A stretch of 25,961 bases of DNA from an uncultured Erysipelotrichales bacterium (GTDB lineage Bacteria > Bacillota_I > Bacilli_A > Erysipelotrichales > Coprobacillaceae), in NCBI GenBank assembly GCA_910586805.1, contig CAJUJC010000015.1:1-25961 (forward strand). The letters run 5' to 3'. The stretch's first letter is position 1. Every line of letters begins with the position of its first letter. Below the pieces are notes generated by a model. That model was not told the DNA's origin. It ran no database searches and was given only the letters and a program-made list of their open reading frames with translations. Below are positions 7,384 through 14,706 of the stretch, one piece after another. A program made the translations under genes and the position numbers.

Positions 7384-8112
7384 ATGAAAATGAGAGAAAA
7401 AGAAAAAGCTTATGATTTATTTGAACCAGCTATGGAATCATATAATACTTTTGAAATAAGAAAACTATTAAAACAATCGCTTAGACTATATCCAAATTTT
7501 ACAGATGCTAAAATAGAATTGGCACTCCTTCTTGAAGATGAATTTAAACGTTTAAAAGAACTTGAAAAATTAGAGAAATTAGAAAAAGAATATTTGGAAG
7601 ATGAAGGGTATTTTACAGAAAACAATATTTCACATTTTTATGGGATATTAGAAACAAGACCATATATAAGATTGGTTTATTTAATTGCGTCTTTATATCA
7701 AGAAATGGGATCATATAGAAAAGCAATTGAATTATATGAAAATGATAATATGGGAGCAAGATATTCATTAATGGGACTATATGCAATGTTAGAAGAACCA
7801 GACAAGATGTTCGCAATCATTGAAAGATATCCTGAAGATAGTGTACCAACACATTTGTTTCAATTTGTTTTAGCATATAAGCAATTAGATTATACAAAGG
7901 CTAGAAGACATTTAAGAGCTATACAAAGTCATGTACCAGAATTCAAACACTTTATACATGGTCAAATAGACGAAGATGATATGGAAAAAGAAGAAGTGCC
8001 AGGATATTATCACGCATATTCATTGGAAGAAATTATTATGTACATGAGAGAATTTCATACACTCTTTTTCAATGAATCAATTCTTAATTTTATGAATAAA
8101 ACTTTTAAATAG
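7384..8112 (+). CDS. Tetratricopeptide-repeat (ST7-like) protein
   Basis: The 242-residue soluble protein is made of helix-turn-helix units of TPR type: AYDLFEPAMESYNTFEIRKL near the N-terminus, LYPNFTDAKIELALLLEDEF near 33-52, YLIASLYQEMGSYRKAIELYE near 99-119 and FVLAYKQLDYTKARRHLRAI further on. TPR folds bind protein partners; there is no catalytic motif. An ELEKLEKLEKE run near 58-68 suggests a short coiled coil. Start may be ATG 7384 (overlapping the previous stop) or ATG 7390, which lies at a better distance from GAGAGG. From memory, similar proteins in this class have several more residues between the third repeat and the ENDNMGARY segment, so a small internal deletion is possible. With its upstream partner disrupted, its expression is doubtful. 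Confidence 0.75.
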   Translation: MKMREKEKAYDLFEPAMESYNTFEIRKLLKQSLRLYPNFTDAKIELALLLEDEFKRLKELEKLEKLEKEYLEDEGYFTENNISHFYGILETRPYIRLVYLIASLYQEMGSYRKAIELYENDNMGARYSLMGLYAMLEEPDKMFAIIERYPEDSVPTHLFQFVLAYKQLDYTKARRHLRAIQSHVPEFKHFIHGQIDEDDMEKEEVPGYYHAYSLEEIIMYMREFHTLFFNESILNFMNKTFK

Positions 8113-8162
8113 TTATATTTGTGCATGGAAGACTTTTATTCATATTTGATAATATGTAATGG

Positions 8163-8219
8163 AAAAAGGAGATTTCAAAAATGACTTTATTAAGACGTCA
8201 TTTAAGAAATCTCTCTTTT
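8163..8219 (+). terminator. Long hairpin terminator after the TPR gene
   Basis: GAGATTTC (8169-8176) pairs with GAAATCTC (8206-8213), and AAATGAC (8179-8185) with GTCATTT (8197-8203). This gives a 17-bp stem with two mismatches and an 11-base loop, followed by TCTTTTGTTT. Confidence 0.8.
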
Positions 8220-8670
8220 GTTTATTGCTTAATTTGTTTTTATATACCTATTTAATAATTATGGACAATCTTTTATTTGAGTTCCACAGTTTGAAATATA
8301 GGTGATTCACATATATTTCAAATTTCTAAATCCTCATGTAGTTTGCTGAAATGAGACTTTATAATTTAATAAGGAGTTTTGCCTTTCCCATATTGATTTG
8401 TAGTTGAAAAAAGTGTCTGAGATTTAATCAAGAAGTTCTCTTTTTTTTCTAAAAACTAACCTCATTTAAAATTTAAAGGAAGAAGAAACAGCTCTCACTA
8501 AATATTTAATATATCAAAATAATCATCTTATGAACTATAGACACTTTTGTATTATTCAATAAAGTCTTTTAAAGATTACAAAATACACATTTAAACTATA
8601 TATTACTCTTTATATTGAAATTTATAGAAATTTTATTATAATAATGTAGTATTTTAAAAAATAATCTTAA

Positions 8671-8702
8671 GCAACAAAACAATGACTTCAAAGTTTTGTT
8701 GC
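8671..8702 (+). promoter_or_regulatory. Hairpin in the 5' leader of the PnuC-type gene
   Basis: GCAACAAAAC (8671-8680) pairs perfectly with GTTTTGTTGC (8693-8702) around a 12-base loop. No T-run follows. It ends about 30 bases before the start codon and close to the GGGGAGAGG ribosome site, so it could affect translation. I cannot match it to a known riboswitch. Confidence 0.5.
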
Positions 8703-8731
8703 AATTGATGTATTGGGGAGAGGTTTGTAGT

Positions 8732-9958
8732 ATGATTCAATTTTTTAAATCAAATATTGAACCAAATAAAAAACTAAGACTTATAGAAATATGGATATTA
8801 GTTTTATTATGTGTGTGTTCAGTGATATCTGTTTGTTTAGGTTTTTCTAAAGTTCGTTCTAATGTTGGGGAAGTACAATATCAAGGAACTATTGATATGG
8901 TAAGGAATATAGATGAAGAAGACTATGATTCAGATAGTATAATTTGTGATGTTATTTATACAAATGGAGATAAAAAGTTAGTTGTTTCTTATCCATATGA
9001 AGAATATGAAAATTTAGAAGACACAACAATTGTTGCTTATGAGTATGAAACATCAAATGGAACAAAGTTATATTTTGATCACAATGATATGACTCAGGAT
9101 GAAATTCAATATACATATCAACAAGTGATGGCAGAAAATTCAATGGCTATATTTAATCTAGGAACATCAACATTTATCTTAACATTATCATTAGCTATCA
9201 TGATGTTATTTTCTAAACAATTTACAACATATGAAAAATCATGGTTTATGAGCATCATGGTTTTAGCAACTATTTTTTCAGTTGCTTTTCCAGAAGAAAG
9301 TGCTAATGGTGTGAATGGAATTGTGATTATGTTGCTTTACTTATTAGATACATTCTTAAATATCCTTTGTGAATTATTAATTTCAAAACAATCACGATAC
9401 AATTTCCTTGTTTCAGTTCTTGTAGAAATTGTTGAAATCTTAATGTGTGTTGTCTTAATGTATAGATTTGCAACTATGGCTGTGACTTTCTTCTTTTGGT
9501 TGCCAATTGATATTATTAGTTACATCAACTGGTCTAAACATAGAGACGATGAAGAAGATGAACTTACGATGGTTAGAAAACTAAAAGGATACCAAGAAGT
9601 TTTGGTTATTGTTGGTATTGTTGTATGGACAATCGTTGTTGGATATTTTATTAGTGGATTAGACATTGCAACAGATTTCTACCACAATAAAACATTAGAA
9701 ACAGCTATTATTTATATTGATGCCTGTGCATCAGCAGTAGGTATTGCGAACGGATTGTTTATTTTCTTTAGGTTAAGGGAACAATGGATTGCATGGTATA
9801 TCTGTTCATTCCTAGAAGCCATCATTAATATTATTTCAGGACAATATGTCTTATTGATATTAAAAGTTGGATATTTTACAAATACAACATATGGCTATAT
9901 CAAATGGAGCAAATATATTAAAAATCATCAAGAAAAAGAAAAATTATCATTATTTTAA
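8732..9958 (+). CDS. pnuC: PnuC-family vitamin/nicotinamide riboside transporter with extra N-terminal module
   Basis: PnuC proteins are facilitators that take up nicotinamide riboside or related vitamins, which are trapped inside by phosphorylation. Residues about 165-395 are the PnuC unit: several membrane helices, the Trp-rich substrate motif EQWIAWY (350-356) and the C-terminal NTTYGYIKWSKY (384-395). Before it lies an unusual extension: a membrane helix (18-38), a polar beta-rich segment of about 100 residues (45-130), and a second helix (140-162). This is the layout of DUF3592-like membrane/ectodomain proteins. Total 408 residues against about 220-250 for usual PnuC. ATG 8732 is chosen because GGGGAGAGG lies 8 bases upstream and a membrane helix follows. 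The substrate could also be another vitamin, since no kinase gene adjoins. Confidence 0.8.
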   Translation: MIQFFKSNIEPNKKLRLIEIWILVLLCVCSVISVCLGFSKVRSNVGEVQYQGTIDMVRNIDEEDYDSDSIICDVIYTNGDKKLVVSYPYEEYENLEDTTIVAYEYETSNGTKLYFDHNDMTQDEIQYTYQQVMAENSMAIFNLGTSTFILTLSLAIMMLFSKQFTTYEKSWFMSIMVLATIFSVAFPEESANGVNGIVIMLLYLLDTFLNILCELLISKQSRYNFLVSVLVEIVEILMCVVLMYRFATMAVTFFFWLPIDIISYINWSKHRDDEEDELTMVRKLKGYQEVLVIVGIVVWTIVVGYFISGLDIATDFYHNKTLETAIIYIDACASAVGIANGLFIFFRLREQWIAWYICSFLEAIINIISGQYVLLILKVGYFTNTTYGYIKWSKYIKNHQEKEKLSLF

Positions 9959-9969
9959 TTTTGGTGGAC

Positions 9970-9998
9970 TTGAGAATATAAAGTAAAACTGATACAAT
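9970..9998 (+). promoter_or_regulatory. Sigma-A-type promoter of efp
   Basis: TTGAGA (9970-9975), exactly 17 bases of spacer, TACAAT (9993-9998). It lies 43 bases before the efp start codon. Confidence 0.75.
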
Positions 9999-10040
9999 AA
10001 AACATGTAAAAAATATATAAGAAAAATAGGAGAGATAATT

Positions 10041-10598
10041 ATGGCAATTGCAGCAGGAGATTTTAAAACAGGATTAACTTTAATCGTTGATGGTGATCCA
10101 TGCCAAGTTTTAGACTTTCAACATGTCAAACCTGGTAAAGGAGCGGCTATCTTAAAAACAAAGATGAGAAACTTAAAAACTGGAAATATTCAAGAAAGAA
10201 ACTTTAATGCGTCTATTAAATTTGACCAAGCGAATATTTCTAAAAAATTAGTTCAATATTCTTACAATGCAGATTCTACATATTATTTCATGGATTTAGA
10301 AACATATGATACTTATGAATTAACTGAAGAACAAGTAGGGTTCAATAAATATTTTATTGTTGAAGGATCTAATGTTCATTTAATGTTCTTTGATGGAATG
10401 TTATTATCAGTTTCAGTTTCAGAAAAAGTTGAATTAACTATTGTGGAAACAGATCCAGCTATTAAAGGTGCACCATCTAACCAAACAAAAGATGCTGTGA
10501 CTGATACAGGTTTATCATTAAGAGTTCCACAATTCATTGAGCAAGGTGAGAAAGTTATTGTATTTACAGCAGATGGAAAATACGCAGGAAGAGCTTAA
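10041..10598 (+). CDS. efp: Translation elongation factor P
   Basis: EF-P binds stalled ribosomes between the P and E sites and restores peptide-bond formation at polyproline stretches. The 185-residue protein has the standard three-domain length: KOW-like N-domain with KPGKG (30-34), central OB domain, and a C-terminal OB domain ending GLSLRVPQFIEQGEKV. Lys33 at the tip of the first domain is the residue modified in other bacteria (5-aminopentanol at Lys32 in Bacillus subtilis). The start has AGGAGAG 9-10 bases upstream. The gene has its own promoter, and its stop codon lies inside a terminator palindrome. The reductase gene directly downstream is a candidate for finishing the lysine modification. 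Confidence 0.97.
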   Translation: MAIAAGDFKTGLTLIVDGDPCQVLDFQHVKPGKGAAILKTKMRNLKTGNIQERNFNASIKFDQANISKKLVQYSYNADSTYYFMDLETYDTYELTEEQVGFNKYFIVEGSNVHLMFFDGMLLSVSVSEKVELTIVETDPAIKGAPSNQTKDAVTDTGLSLRVPQFIEQGEKVIVFTADGKYAGRA

Positions 10599-10612
10599 TT
10601 AAGCTCTTTTTA
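10590..10612 (+). terminator. Palindromic terminator overlapping the efp stop codon
   Basis: AGAGCTTAATTAAGCTCT (10590-10607) is a perfect 18-base palindrome followed by TTTT. The efp TAA (10596-10598) is part of the stem. Only about 6 bases remain before the next start codon. Confidence 0.7.
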
Positions 10613-10617
10613 AAACT

Positions 10618-11364
10618 ATGAATAAAGTTGTATTAATAACAGGTGGAGCGAAAGGAATTGGAAAAGCCATTGCATTAGAACTTGCAAAAAATAATTATGA
10701 TATTGTGATTAATTATTTAACATCCCAAAAAGAAGCAATGGAATTAAAACAAACAATTATTCAAAACTATGGTGTTCAATGTTTAGCTATAAAAGCAGAT
10801 ATTTCTTTAGAAAATGAAGTTGATCAGATGATCACAACAATTGAATCAAAGTTACAAGGTGTAGATATTTTAATTAACAATGCAGCTATTGATTTATCGA
10901 ATTTATTTCATTTAAAAAATGCTGAAGATTTTAAAAGGACATTAGATGTCAATGTTGTAGGAGCTTTTAATTGTAGTAAAAGAGTTTATAAACATATGCT
11001 TGAAAAAGAATATGGAAGAATCATTAATATATCTTCTACAAATGGAATCAATACATATTATCCAATGTGTATTGATTATGACGCATCAAAGGCTGCTTTA
11101 ATTTCATTAACACATAACTTAGCATTTGAATTTGCTCCCTATATTCATGTCAACTGTATTGCACCTGGTTTTATAGGAACTGAAAATGAATTAGATGGAT
11201 ATGATGAAGAATTTTTAAAGCAAGAACAAGAAAAAATTATGGTCAATCGATATGGACAACCAGAAGAAGTCGCATATCTTGTCAAGTTTTTAATTAGTGA
11301 TGAAGCAAACTTCATTAACAACACAATTATAAGAATTGATGGTGGACAAATAGGAAGCTGTTAA
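10618..11364 (+). CDS. Short-chain dehydrogenase/reductase, candidate EF-P 5-aminopentanone reductase
   Basis: It is an NAD(P)H-dependent SDR of 248 residues with all family motifs: TGGAKGIG (8-15) for the cofactor, NNAA (87-90), catalytic Ser140, and Tyr154/Lys158 in YDASK, ending with DGGQIG. The fold alone would suggest FabG (3-oxoacyl-ACP reductase), but no fatty-acid genes are near. It sits 19 bases behind efp. In Bacillus, the FabG-like protein YmfI reduces 5-aminopentanone on EF-P to 5-aminopentanol, so an EF-P-modifying role is a reasonable inference. Oddly, ATG 10618 has no Shine-Dalgarno and lies just after a terminator hairpin, so expression may depend on read-through from efp. Low, coupled or SD-independent translation is expected. 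Confidence 0.85.
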   Translation: MNKVVLITGGAKGIGKAIALELAKNNYDIVINYLTSQKEAMELKQTIIQNYGVQCLAIKADISLENEVDQMITTIESKLQGVDILINNAAIDLSNLFHLKNAEDFKRTLDVNVVGAFNCSKRVYKHMLEKEYGRIINISSTNGINTYYPMCIDYDASKAALISLTHNLAFEFAPYIHVNCIAPGFIGTENELDGYDEEFLKQEQEKIMVNRYGQPEEVAYLVKFLISDEANFINNTIIRIDGGQIGSC

Positions 11365-11380
11365 TGCTTTTTCTAAACAT

Positions 11381-11431
11381 AAATAAGATGATAAAAAGGC
11401 TATGAATCACAGCCTTTTTGTTATCTTATTT
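11381..11431. terminator. Bidirectional terminator between convergent genes
   Basis: A 21-base left arm (11381-11401, core AAAAAGGCT) pairs with 11411-11431 (core AGCCTTTTT) with only two mismatches around a 9-base loop. Both flanks are A/T runs. It overlaps the 3' end of the minus-strand PLP enzyme gene. Confidence 0.85.
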
Positions 11432-12679
11432 GTTTTTCATCTTTGTAAGTGCAAGTAAAATAGAAAGTTTTCCATATTCAAAAGTTAAAGCTCCTTGCAT
11501 ATATAAAGTATAAGGTTCAATAACGGGAGCATCTGCACTTAATTCAATAGTGCTTCCCTGTGTAAAACTACCACTTGCCATAACTTCATCAAAAGGATAT
11601 CCTGGCATTGGAGCAGGTAAAACATGTACAAATGAATCAATAGGACTTGATTCTTGAATACCTTGAGTAAAAGTGACAAGATTTTCTTTTGTTTCAAGTT
11701 CTAATGTTTGAATAATATCCGTTCTTTCATCATTATATTTAGGAGAAACATTTTTATATCCTAATTTTTCTAACATATATGAGGTAAACACAGCCGTTTT
11801 CAAAGCATTTTTAACAGCATGAGGTGCCATAAAAATACCTTTAAAGAATGAATTATTTAAATTAAAATTTGCACCTAAATCTTTTCCAATACCTGGGGCT
11901 GTTAATCTTTCAGCAACCATATAAATAAGATTACTTCTTCCAGCAACATATCCACCTGTGGAAGCAATTCCTCCACCAAGATTCTTCATCAAAGAACCCA
12001 CTACAACATCAGCTCCAATATGTCCAGGTTCTTTCTTTTCTACTAATTCACCATAACAATTATCTACCATGATAATAACATCTTTATTCACTTCTCTTAT
12101 TTTACTAATTATACGTTCTATTTTAGAAATTGTAAGAGAAAGCCTATGTGAATATCCTCTTGATCTTTGAATCTCTACTAATTTAACATTATTTTCTTTT
12201 AAACGTTCAATAATTTTAACTTCATCAAACTCATTATCAATAAGATCAATTTGTTCATATTTCACACCATTTGCCTTTAAAGATTGACTTGAATTTCCAC
12301 TTAAACCAATCATTTCTTGTAAAGAATCATAAGGTGCACCTGACAAGGAAATCATTGTATCACCATGTTTTAATAAAGCAGAAAGTGTTAAATACAATGC
12401 ATTTGTTCCACTCATTATTTGAGGCCTTACTAATGAATCTTCACATCCAAGTACAGTTGCAAATATTTTTTCTAACTTATTTCTTCCTTCATCATAATTC
12501 CCATAACCATTAATATCGGCAAAGTCAGAATAAGATACTTGGTTTTCAATAAAAGCAGATAAAACTCTATTTGAATTATTCAAACAAATATCATCAATAT
12601 TTTGATAAATATTTTTTAACTCTAAATCAGATTGTTTTGCTAAAGCCATTAAATCCTTATCTATTTGTTCTAAAATCAT
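11426..12679 (-). CDS. PLP-dependent methionine gamma-lyase-like / 'aluminium resistance' family protein
   Basis: The 417-residue protein belongs to the Cys/Met-metabolism-type PLP fold, in the branch annotated as aluminium resistance or methionine gamma-lyase-like (PF06838). Visible features are the phosphate-binding SGTNA (90-94), Asp206 in MVDNCYG that contacts the PLP ring, and the Schiff-base Lys232 in GSLMKNLGGG. N-terminal GYGNYDEGR (58-66) is typical of this branch. Length is normal. The natural reaction is poorly defined; carbon-sulfur lyase activity is inferred from the fold, and the metal-resistance name comes from an old library phenotype. Start ATG (12679) has AAAGGAG about 12 bases upstream and its own promoter. 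In many Bacillota this gene lies near hflX or glnR; here it does not. Confidence 0.88.
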   Translation of the reverse strand: MILEQIDKDLMALAKQSDLELKNIYQNIDDICLNNSNRVLSAFIENQVSYSDFADINGYGNYDEGRNKLEKIFATVLGCEDSLVRPQIMSGTNALYLTLSALLKHGDTMISLSGAPYDSLQEMIGLSGNSSQSLKANGVKYEQIDLIDNEFDEVKIIERLKENNVKLVEIQRSRGYSHRLSLTISKIERIISKIREVNKDVIIMVDNCYGELVEKKEPGHIGADVVVGSLMKNLGGGIASTGGYVAGRSNLIYMVAERLTAPGIGKDLGANFNLNNSFFKGIFMAPHAVKNALKTAVFTSYMLEKLGYKNVSPKYNDERTDIIQTLELETKENLVTFTQGIQESSPIDSFVHVLPAPMPGYPFDEVMASGSFTQGSTIELSADAPVIEPYTLYMQGALTFEYGKLSILLALTKMKNK

Positions 12680-12714
12680 AAAATCATTACACTCCTTTAT
12701 ATAACCCTTATCAT

Positions 12715-12742
12715 ATTATACATAAAAATAGTTAAGATTCAA
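12715..12742 (-). promoter_or_regulatory. Promoter of the PLP enzyme gene
   Basis: On the minus strand: TTGAAT (12742-12737), 16-base spacer, TATAAT (12720-12715), about 35 bases before the start codon. Confidence 0.7.
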
Positions 12743-12779
12743 CATCTCACTTATAAGGAATGAATTGAAAAGTTTTATA

Positions 12780-12809
12780 TTGCAATTCTATGATGAAATA
12801 TAATAAAAT
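12780..12809 (+). promoter_or_regulatory. Possible promoter of the GNAT acetyltransferase gene
   Basis: TTGCAA (12780-12785), 18 bases, TAAAAT (12804-12809). Another TATAAT lies at 12824-12829 with a poor -35 box. The assignment is weak in this A/T-rich divergent intergenic region. Confidence 0.4.
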
Positions 12810-12889
12810 AATAACGAAAAGGATATAATAAGTTTATAAATATGGTTAATTGATAAAGGAAATGACTATATTAACAAATGGGGGATATA

Positions 12890-13537
12890 ATGAAAAAAAT
12901 TGTTATAAGAAACGAAGAAGAAAAGGACTATAAAAAAGTAGAAACACTCACAAGAAAAGCATTTTATAATATCTATATACCAGGATGCATAGAACATTAT
13001 TTAGTACATATTATGAGAAGTCATGAAGATTTTATTAAAGAATTGGATTTTGTTGTGGAAATAGATGATGAAATCATAGGAAGTATTATGTATACCAAAG
13101 CAAAACTCGTTGATGAAAAAGGAAATCAAAAAGATATTTTAACTTTTGGTCCATTGTGTATAGATCCACAATATCAAAGACTAGGCTATGGAAAACAATT
13201 GATAGAACATTCTTTTATCAAAGCAAAAGAATTAGGTTATGATGTGGTTGCGACATTTGGAAATCCTGGTAATTATGTTAGTTGTGGATTTAAAAGTTGT
13301 CAAAGATACAATATATGTTTAGAAGGAGATGTCTTTCCAACAGCTATGTTAGTCAAAGAATTAAAAGAAGGGGTTCTTGATGGAAGAAAGTATTATTACT
13401 ATGATAGTCCAGTTATGCAAATTGATGAAAAAGAAGCACAAAAATATGATGAGAGATTAGAAGAAAAGTTGGAGAAAAAAGTATTGCCATGCCAAGAAGA
13501 GTTTTATATCCTTGGTCATTTAACAATAAGTGATTAA
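12890..13537 (+). CDS. GNAT-family N-acetyltransferase
   Basis: It is a 215-residue acetyl-CoA-dependent acyltransferase of the GNAT fold. The acetyl-CoA pyrophosphate loop is in IDPQYQRLGYGKQLI, with Q96-R97-x-G99-x-G101-K102 (counted from ATG 12890). GNPGNYVSCGFKSC downstream is the C-terminal beta-alpha unit, as in YhbS-type enzymes ('GDPxYYxRFGF'). About 60 residues after the core form an extra C-terminal segment ending in a Lys/Glu-rich helix. ATG 12890 is preferred to in-frame ATG 12878 because GGGGGAT lies directly before it. Substrate unknown: small molecule or protein amine. It is transcribed alone, divergently from the PLP enzyme, and followed by a weak terminator. Confidence 0.85.
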   Translation: MKKIVIRNEEEKDYKKVETLTRKAFYNIYIPGCIEHYLVHIMRSHEDFIKELDFVVEIDDEIIGSIMYTKAKLVDEKGNQKDILTFGPLCIDPQYQRLGYGKQLIEHSFIKAKELGYDVVATFGNPGNYVSCGFKSCQRYNICLEGDVFPTAMLVKELKEGVLDGRKYYYYDSPVMQIDEKEAQKYDERLEEKLEKKVLPCQEEFYILGHLTISD

Positions 13538-13576
13538 AAAAGTATCACTGTAATAAAAATTTTTCGTGATTTTTTA
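13536..13576 (+). terminator. Weak terminator after the GNAT gene
   Basis: AAAAAA-gta-TCAC (13536-13548) can pair with GTGATTTTTT (13566-13575) with a 3-base bulge and a 17-base loop. Low stability, but the T-run is good. Confidence 0.4.
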
Positions 13577-13620
13577 TTAAAACAATGCTAAAATAAACAC
13601 ATAAAAAAGGAGTGAATAAT

Positions 13621-14601
13621 ATGATTAAGATTGGTATTGTCGGTTATGGAAATCTTGGACGTGGCGTTGAAAGTGCTATAAGCTATAGTCAAGATATGGA
13701 AGTTGTTGGTGTTTTCACAAGAAGAGCACCTGAAACAGTAAAAGTACATACAAATGTACCAGTATTTCAAATGGATAAATTAAATGAAATGAAAGGAAAG
13801 ATTGATGTTTTAATCTTATGTGGTGGAAGTGCAAATGATTTACCTAAACAAACAGTTGCTCTTGCAAGAGATTTTAACGTTATTGATAGTTTTGATACAC
13901 ACGCAAAAATTCCTGAACATTTTTCAAATGTTGATAAAGCAAGTGTCGCTGGTAAAAATATCAGTATCATCTCAGTTGGATGGGATCCAGGTTTATTCTC
14001 ATTAAATCGTTTATATGGGCAAGCAATTTTACCACAAGGGCATGATTATACTTTTTGGGGTAAGGGTGTGAGTCAGGGACATTCTGATGCAATTAGACGA
14101 ATCGAAGGGGTTAAAGATGCAAGACAGTATACAATCCCAGTAGAAGAAGCTATGCAAAAAGTACGTTGTGGAGAAAATCCTGAACTTTCTACAAGACAAA
14201 AGCACACACGTGAATGTTTCGTAGTCGCTAATGAAGGTGCGGATTTAAAAGCTATTGAAGAAGCAATTGTGACTATGCCAAATTATTTTGCTGATTATGA
14301 TACAACAGTTCATTTTATTAGTGAAGAAGAATTAATGAGAGATCATCAAGGTATTCCTCATGGTGGAGTTGTGTTAAGAAGTGGTGTAACTGGTTTTGAT
14401 AATGAAAATAAACATGTTATTGAATATAAATTAACATTAGATTCAAATCCTGAATTTACTTCTAGTGTATTGGTTGCTTATGCAAGAGCAGCTTATCGTT
14501 TATCAAAAGAAGGACAATACGGTTGCAAAACAGTTTTTGATATTGCACCTGCTTATTTACATCCTGCATCAGCTGAAGATTTACGTAAAAATTTATTATA
14601 A
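13621..14601 (+). CDS. ddh: meso-Diaminopimelate dehydrogenase
   Basis: It catalyses NADPH-dependent reductive amination of L-2-amino-6-oxopimelate (tetrahydrodipicolinate) to meso-diaminopimelate, the one-step branch of lysine and peptidoglycan precursor synthesis. The 326-residue protein begins with a Rossmann motif GYGNLG (8-13). It has the family segments FTRRAP, LCGGSANDLP, SVGWDPGLFSLNR and WGKGVSQGHSDA, and ends normally (FDIAPAYLHP). ATG 13621 is chosen over the in-frame GTG 13612 because AAAAGGAG (13605-13612) gives an 8-base spacing. It is a single-gene unit with a strong terminator behind it. The enzyme implies meso-DAP or lysine in the cell wall. Identification is firm from the conserved segments and length. 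Confidence 0.95.
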   Translation: MIKIGIVGYGNLGRGVESAISYSQDMEVVGVFTRRAPETVKVHTNVPVFQMDKLNEMKGKIDVLILCGGSANDLPKQTVALARDFNVIDSFDTHAKIPEHFSNVDKASVAGKNISIISVGWDPGLFSLNRLYGQAILPQGHDYTFWGKGVSQGHSDAIRRIEGVKDARQYTIPVEEAMQKVRCGENPELSTRQKHTRECFVVANEGADLKAIEEAIVTMPNYFADYDTTVHFISEEELMRDHQGIPHGGVVLRSGVTGFDNENKHVIEYKLTLDSNPEFTSSVLVAYARAAYRLSKEGQYGCKTVFDIAPAYLHPASAEDLRKNLL

Positions 14602-14610
14602 AGATTTTAT

Positions 14611-14641
14611 AAGACTTCATGTATAATTGAAGTCTTTTTTT
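14611..14641 (+). terminator. Terminator after ddh
   Basis: AAGACTTCA (14611-14619) pairs with TGAAGTCTT (14628-14636) around an 8-base loop, followed by a T-run. Confidence 0.9.
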
Positions 14642-14642
14642 C

Positions 14643-14673
14643 TTGACTATACAGTTACTGTATAGCTTATAAT
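14643..14673 (+). promoter_or_regulatory. MerR-style promoter with 19-bp spacer and internal palindrome, upstream of the MATE gene
   Basis: TTGACT (14643-14648) and TATAAT (14668-14673) are near consensus but 19 bases apart, too far for good unaided use by RNA polymerase. The spacer region is filled by CTATACAGTTACTGTATAG (14647-14665), a perfect palindrome with 8-base arms. This is the design of promoters activated by MerR-family regulators, which bind between the boxes and twist the DNA. No MerR gene is in the window. Confidence 0.8.
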
Positions 14674-14706
14674 GAAAGCAATGTTATAAAAGAAGGGAGG
14701 GTTATC

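Larger units (their letters stand above)
6083..7387 (+). pseudogene. Small acidic protein gene, split by an IS1595-family element and carrying two nonsense codons
   Basis: Removing the insertion sequence and one copy of the 8-bp duplication joins 6083-6096 to 7150 onward in one frame: ATG GCA AAA TTA AAT AAG GAA, reading MAKLNKEYIELLQRNNN and onward. The frame ends at the TGA at 7385-7387. It would encode about 83 residues finishing in an acidic stretch ITLDDLDEFSDELKEAM. Two in-frame stops interrupt it, TGA 7262-7264 and TAA 7292-7294. Both are one C-to-T change from a sense codon (CGA, CAA), and no frameshift is needed. The stop overlaps the ATG of the TPR gene (ATGA), so the two genes were translationally coupled. 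Family unknown to me. Confidence 0.75.
8113..8731. other. Non-coding stretch of about 600 bp, possibly with decayed coding remnants
   Basis: It begins with a strong terminator (8163-8219) and ends with a hairpin (8671-8702) before the transporter gene. On the minus strand between about 8260 and 8440, two frames remain readable with only scattered stops; one includes FFNYKSIWERQNSLLNYK and another GKGKTPY. They have a faint transposase flavour that I cannot confirm. No intact gene is present. Confidence 0.4.

Noticed and set aside
8660..8731. NAD-II (pnuC-motif) riboswitch
   Set aside because: There is a simple hairpin only; I could not see the pseudoknot layout or conserved segments of that riboswitch.
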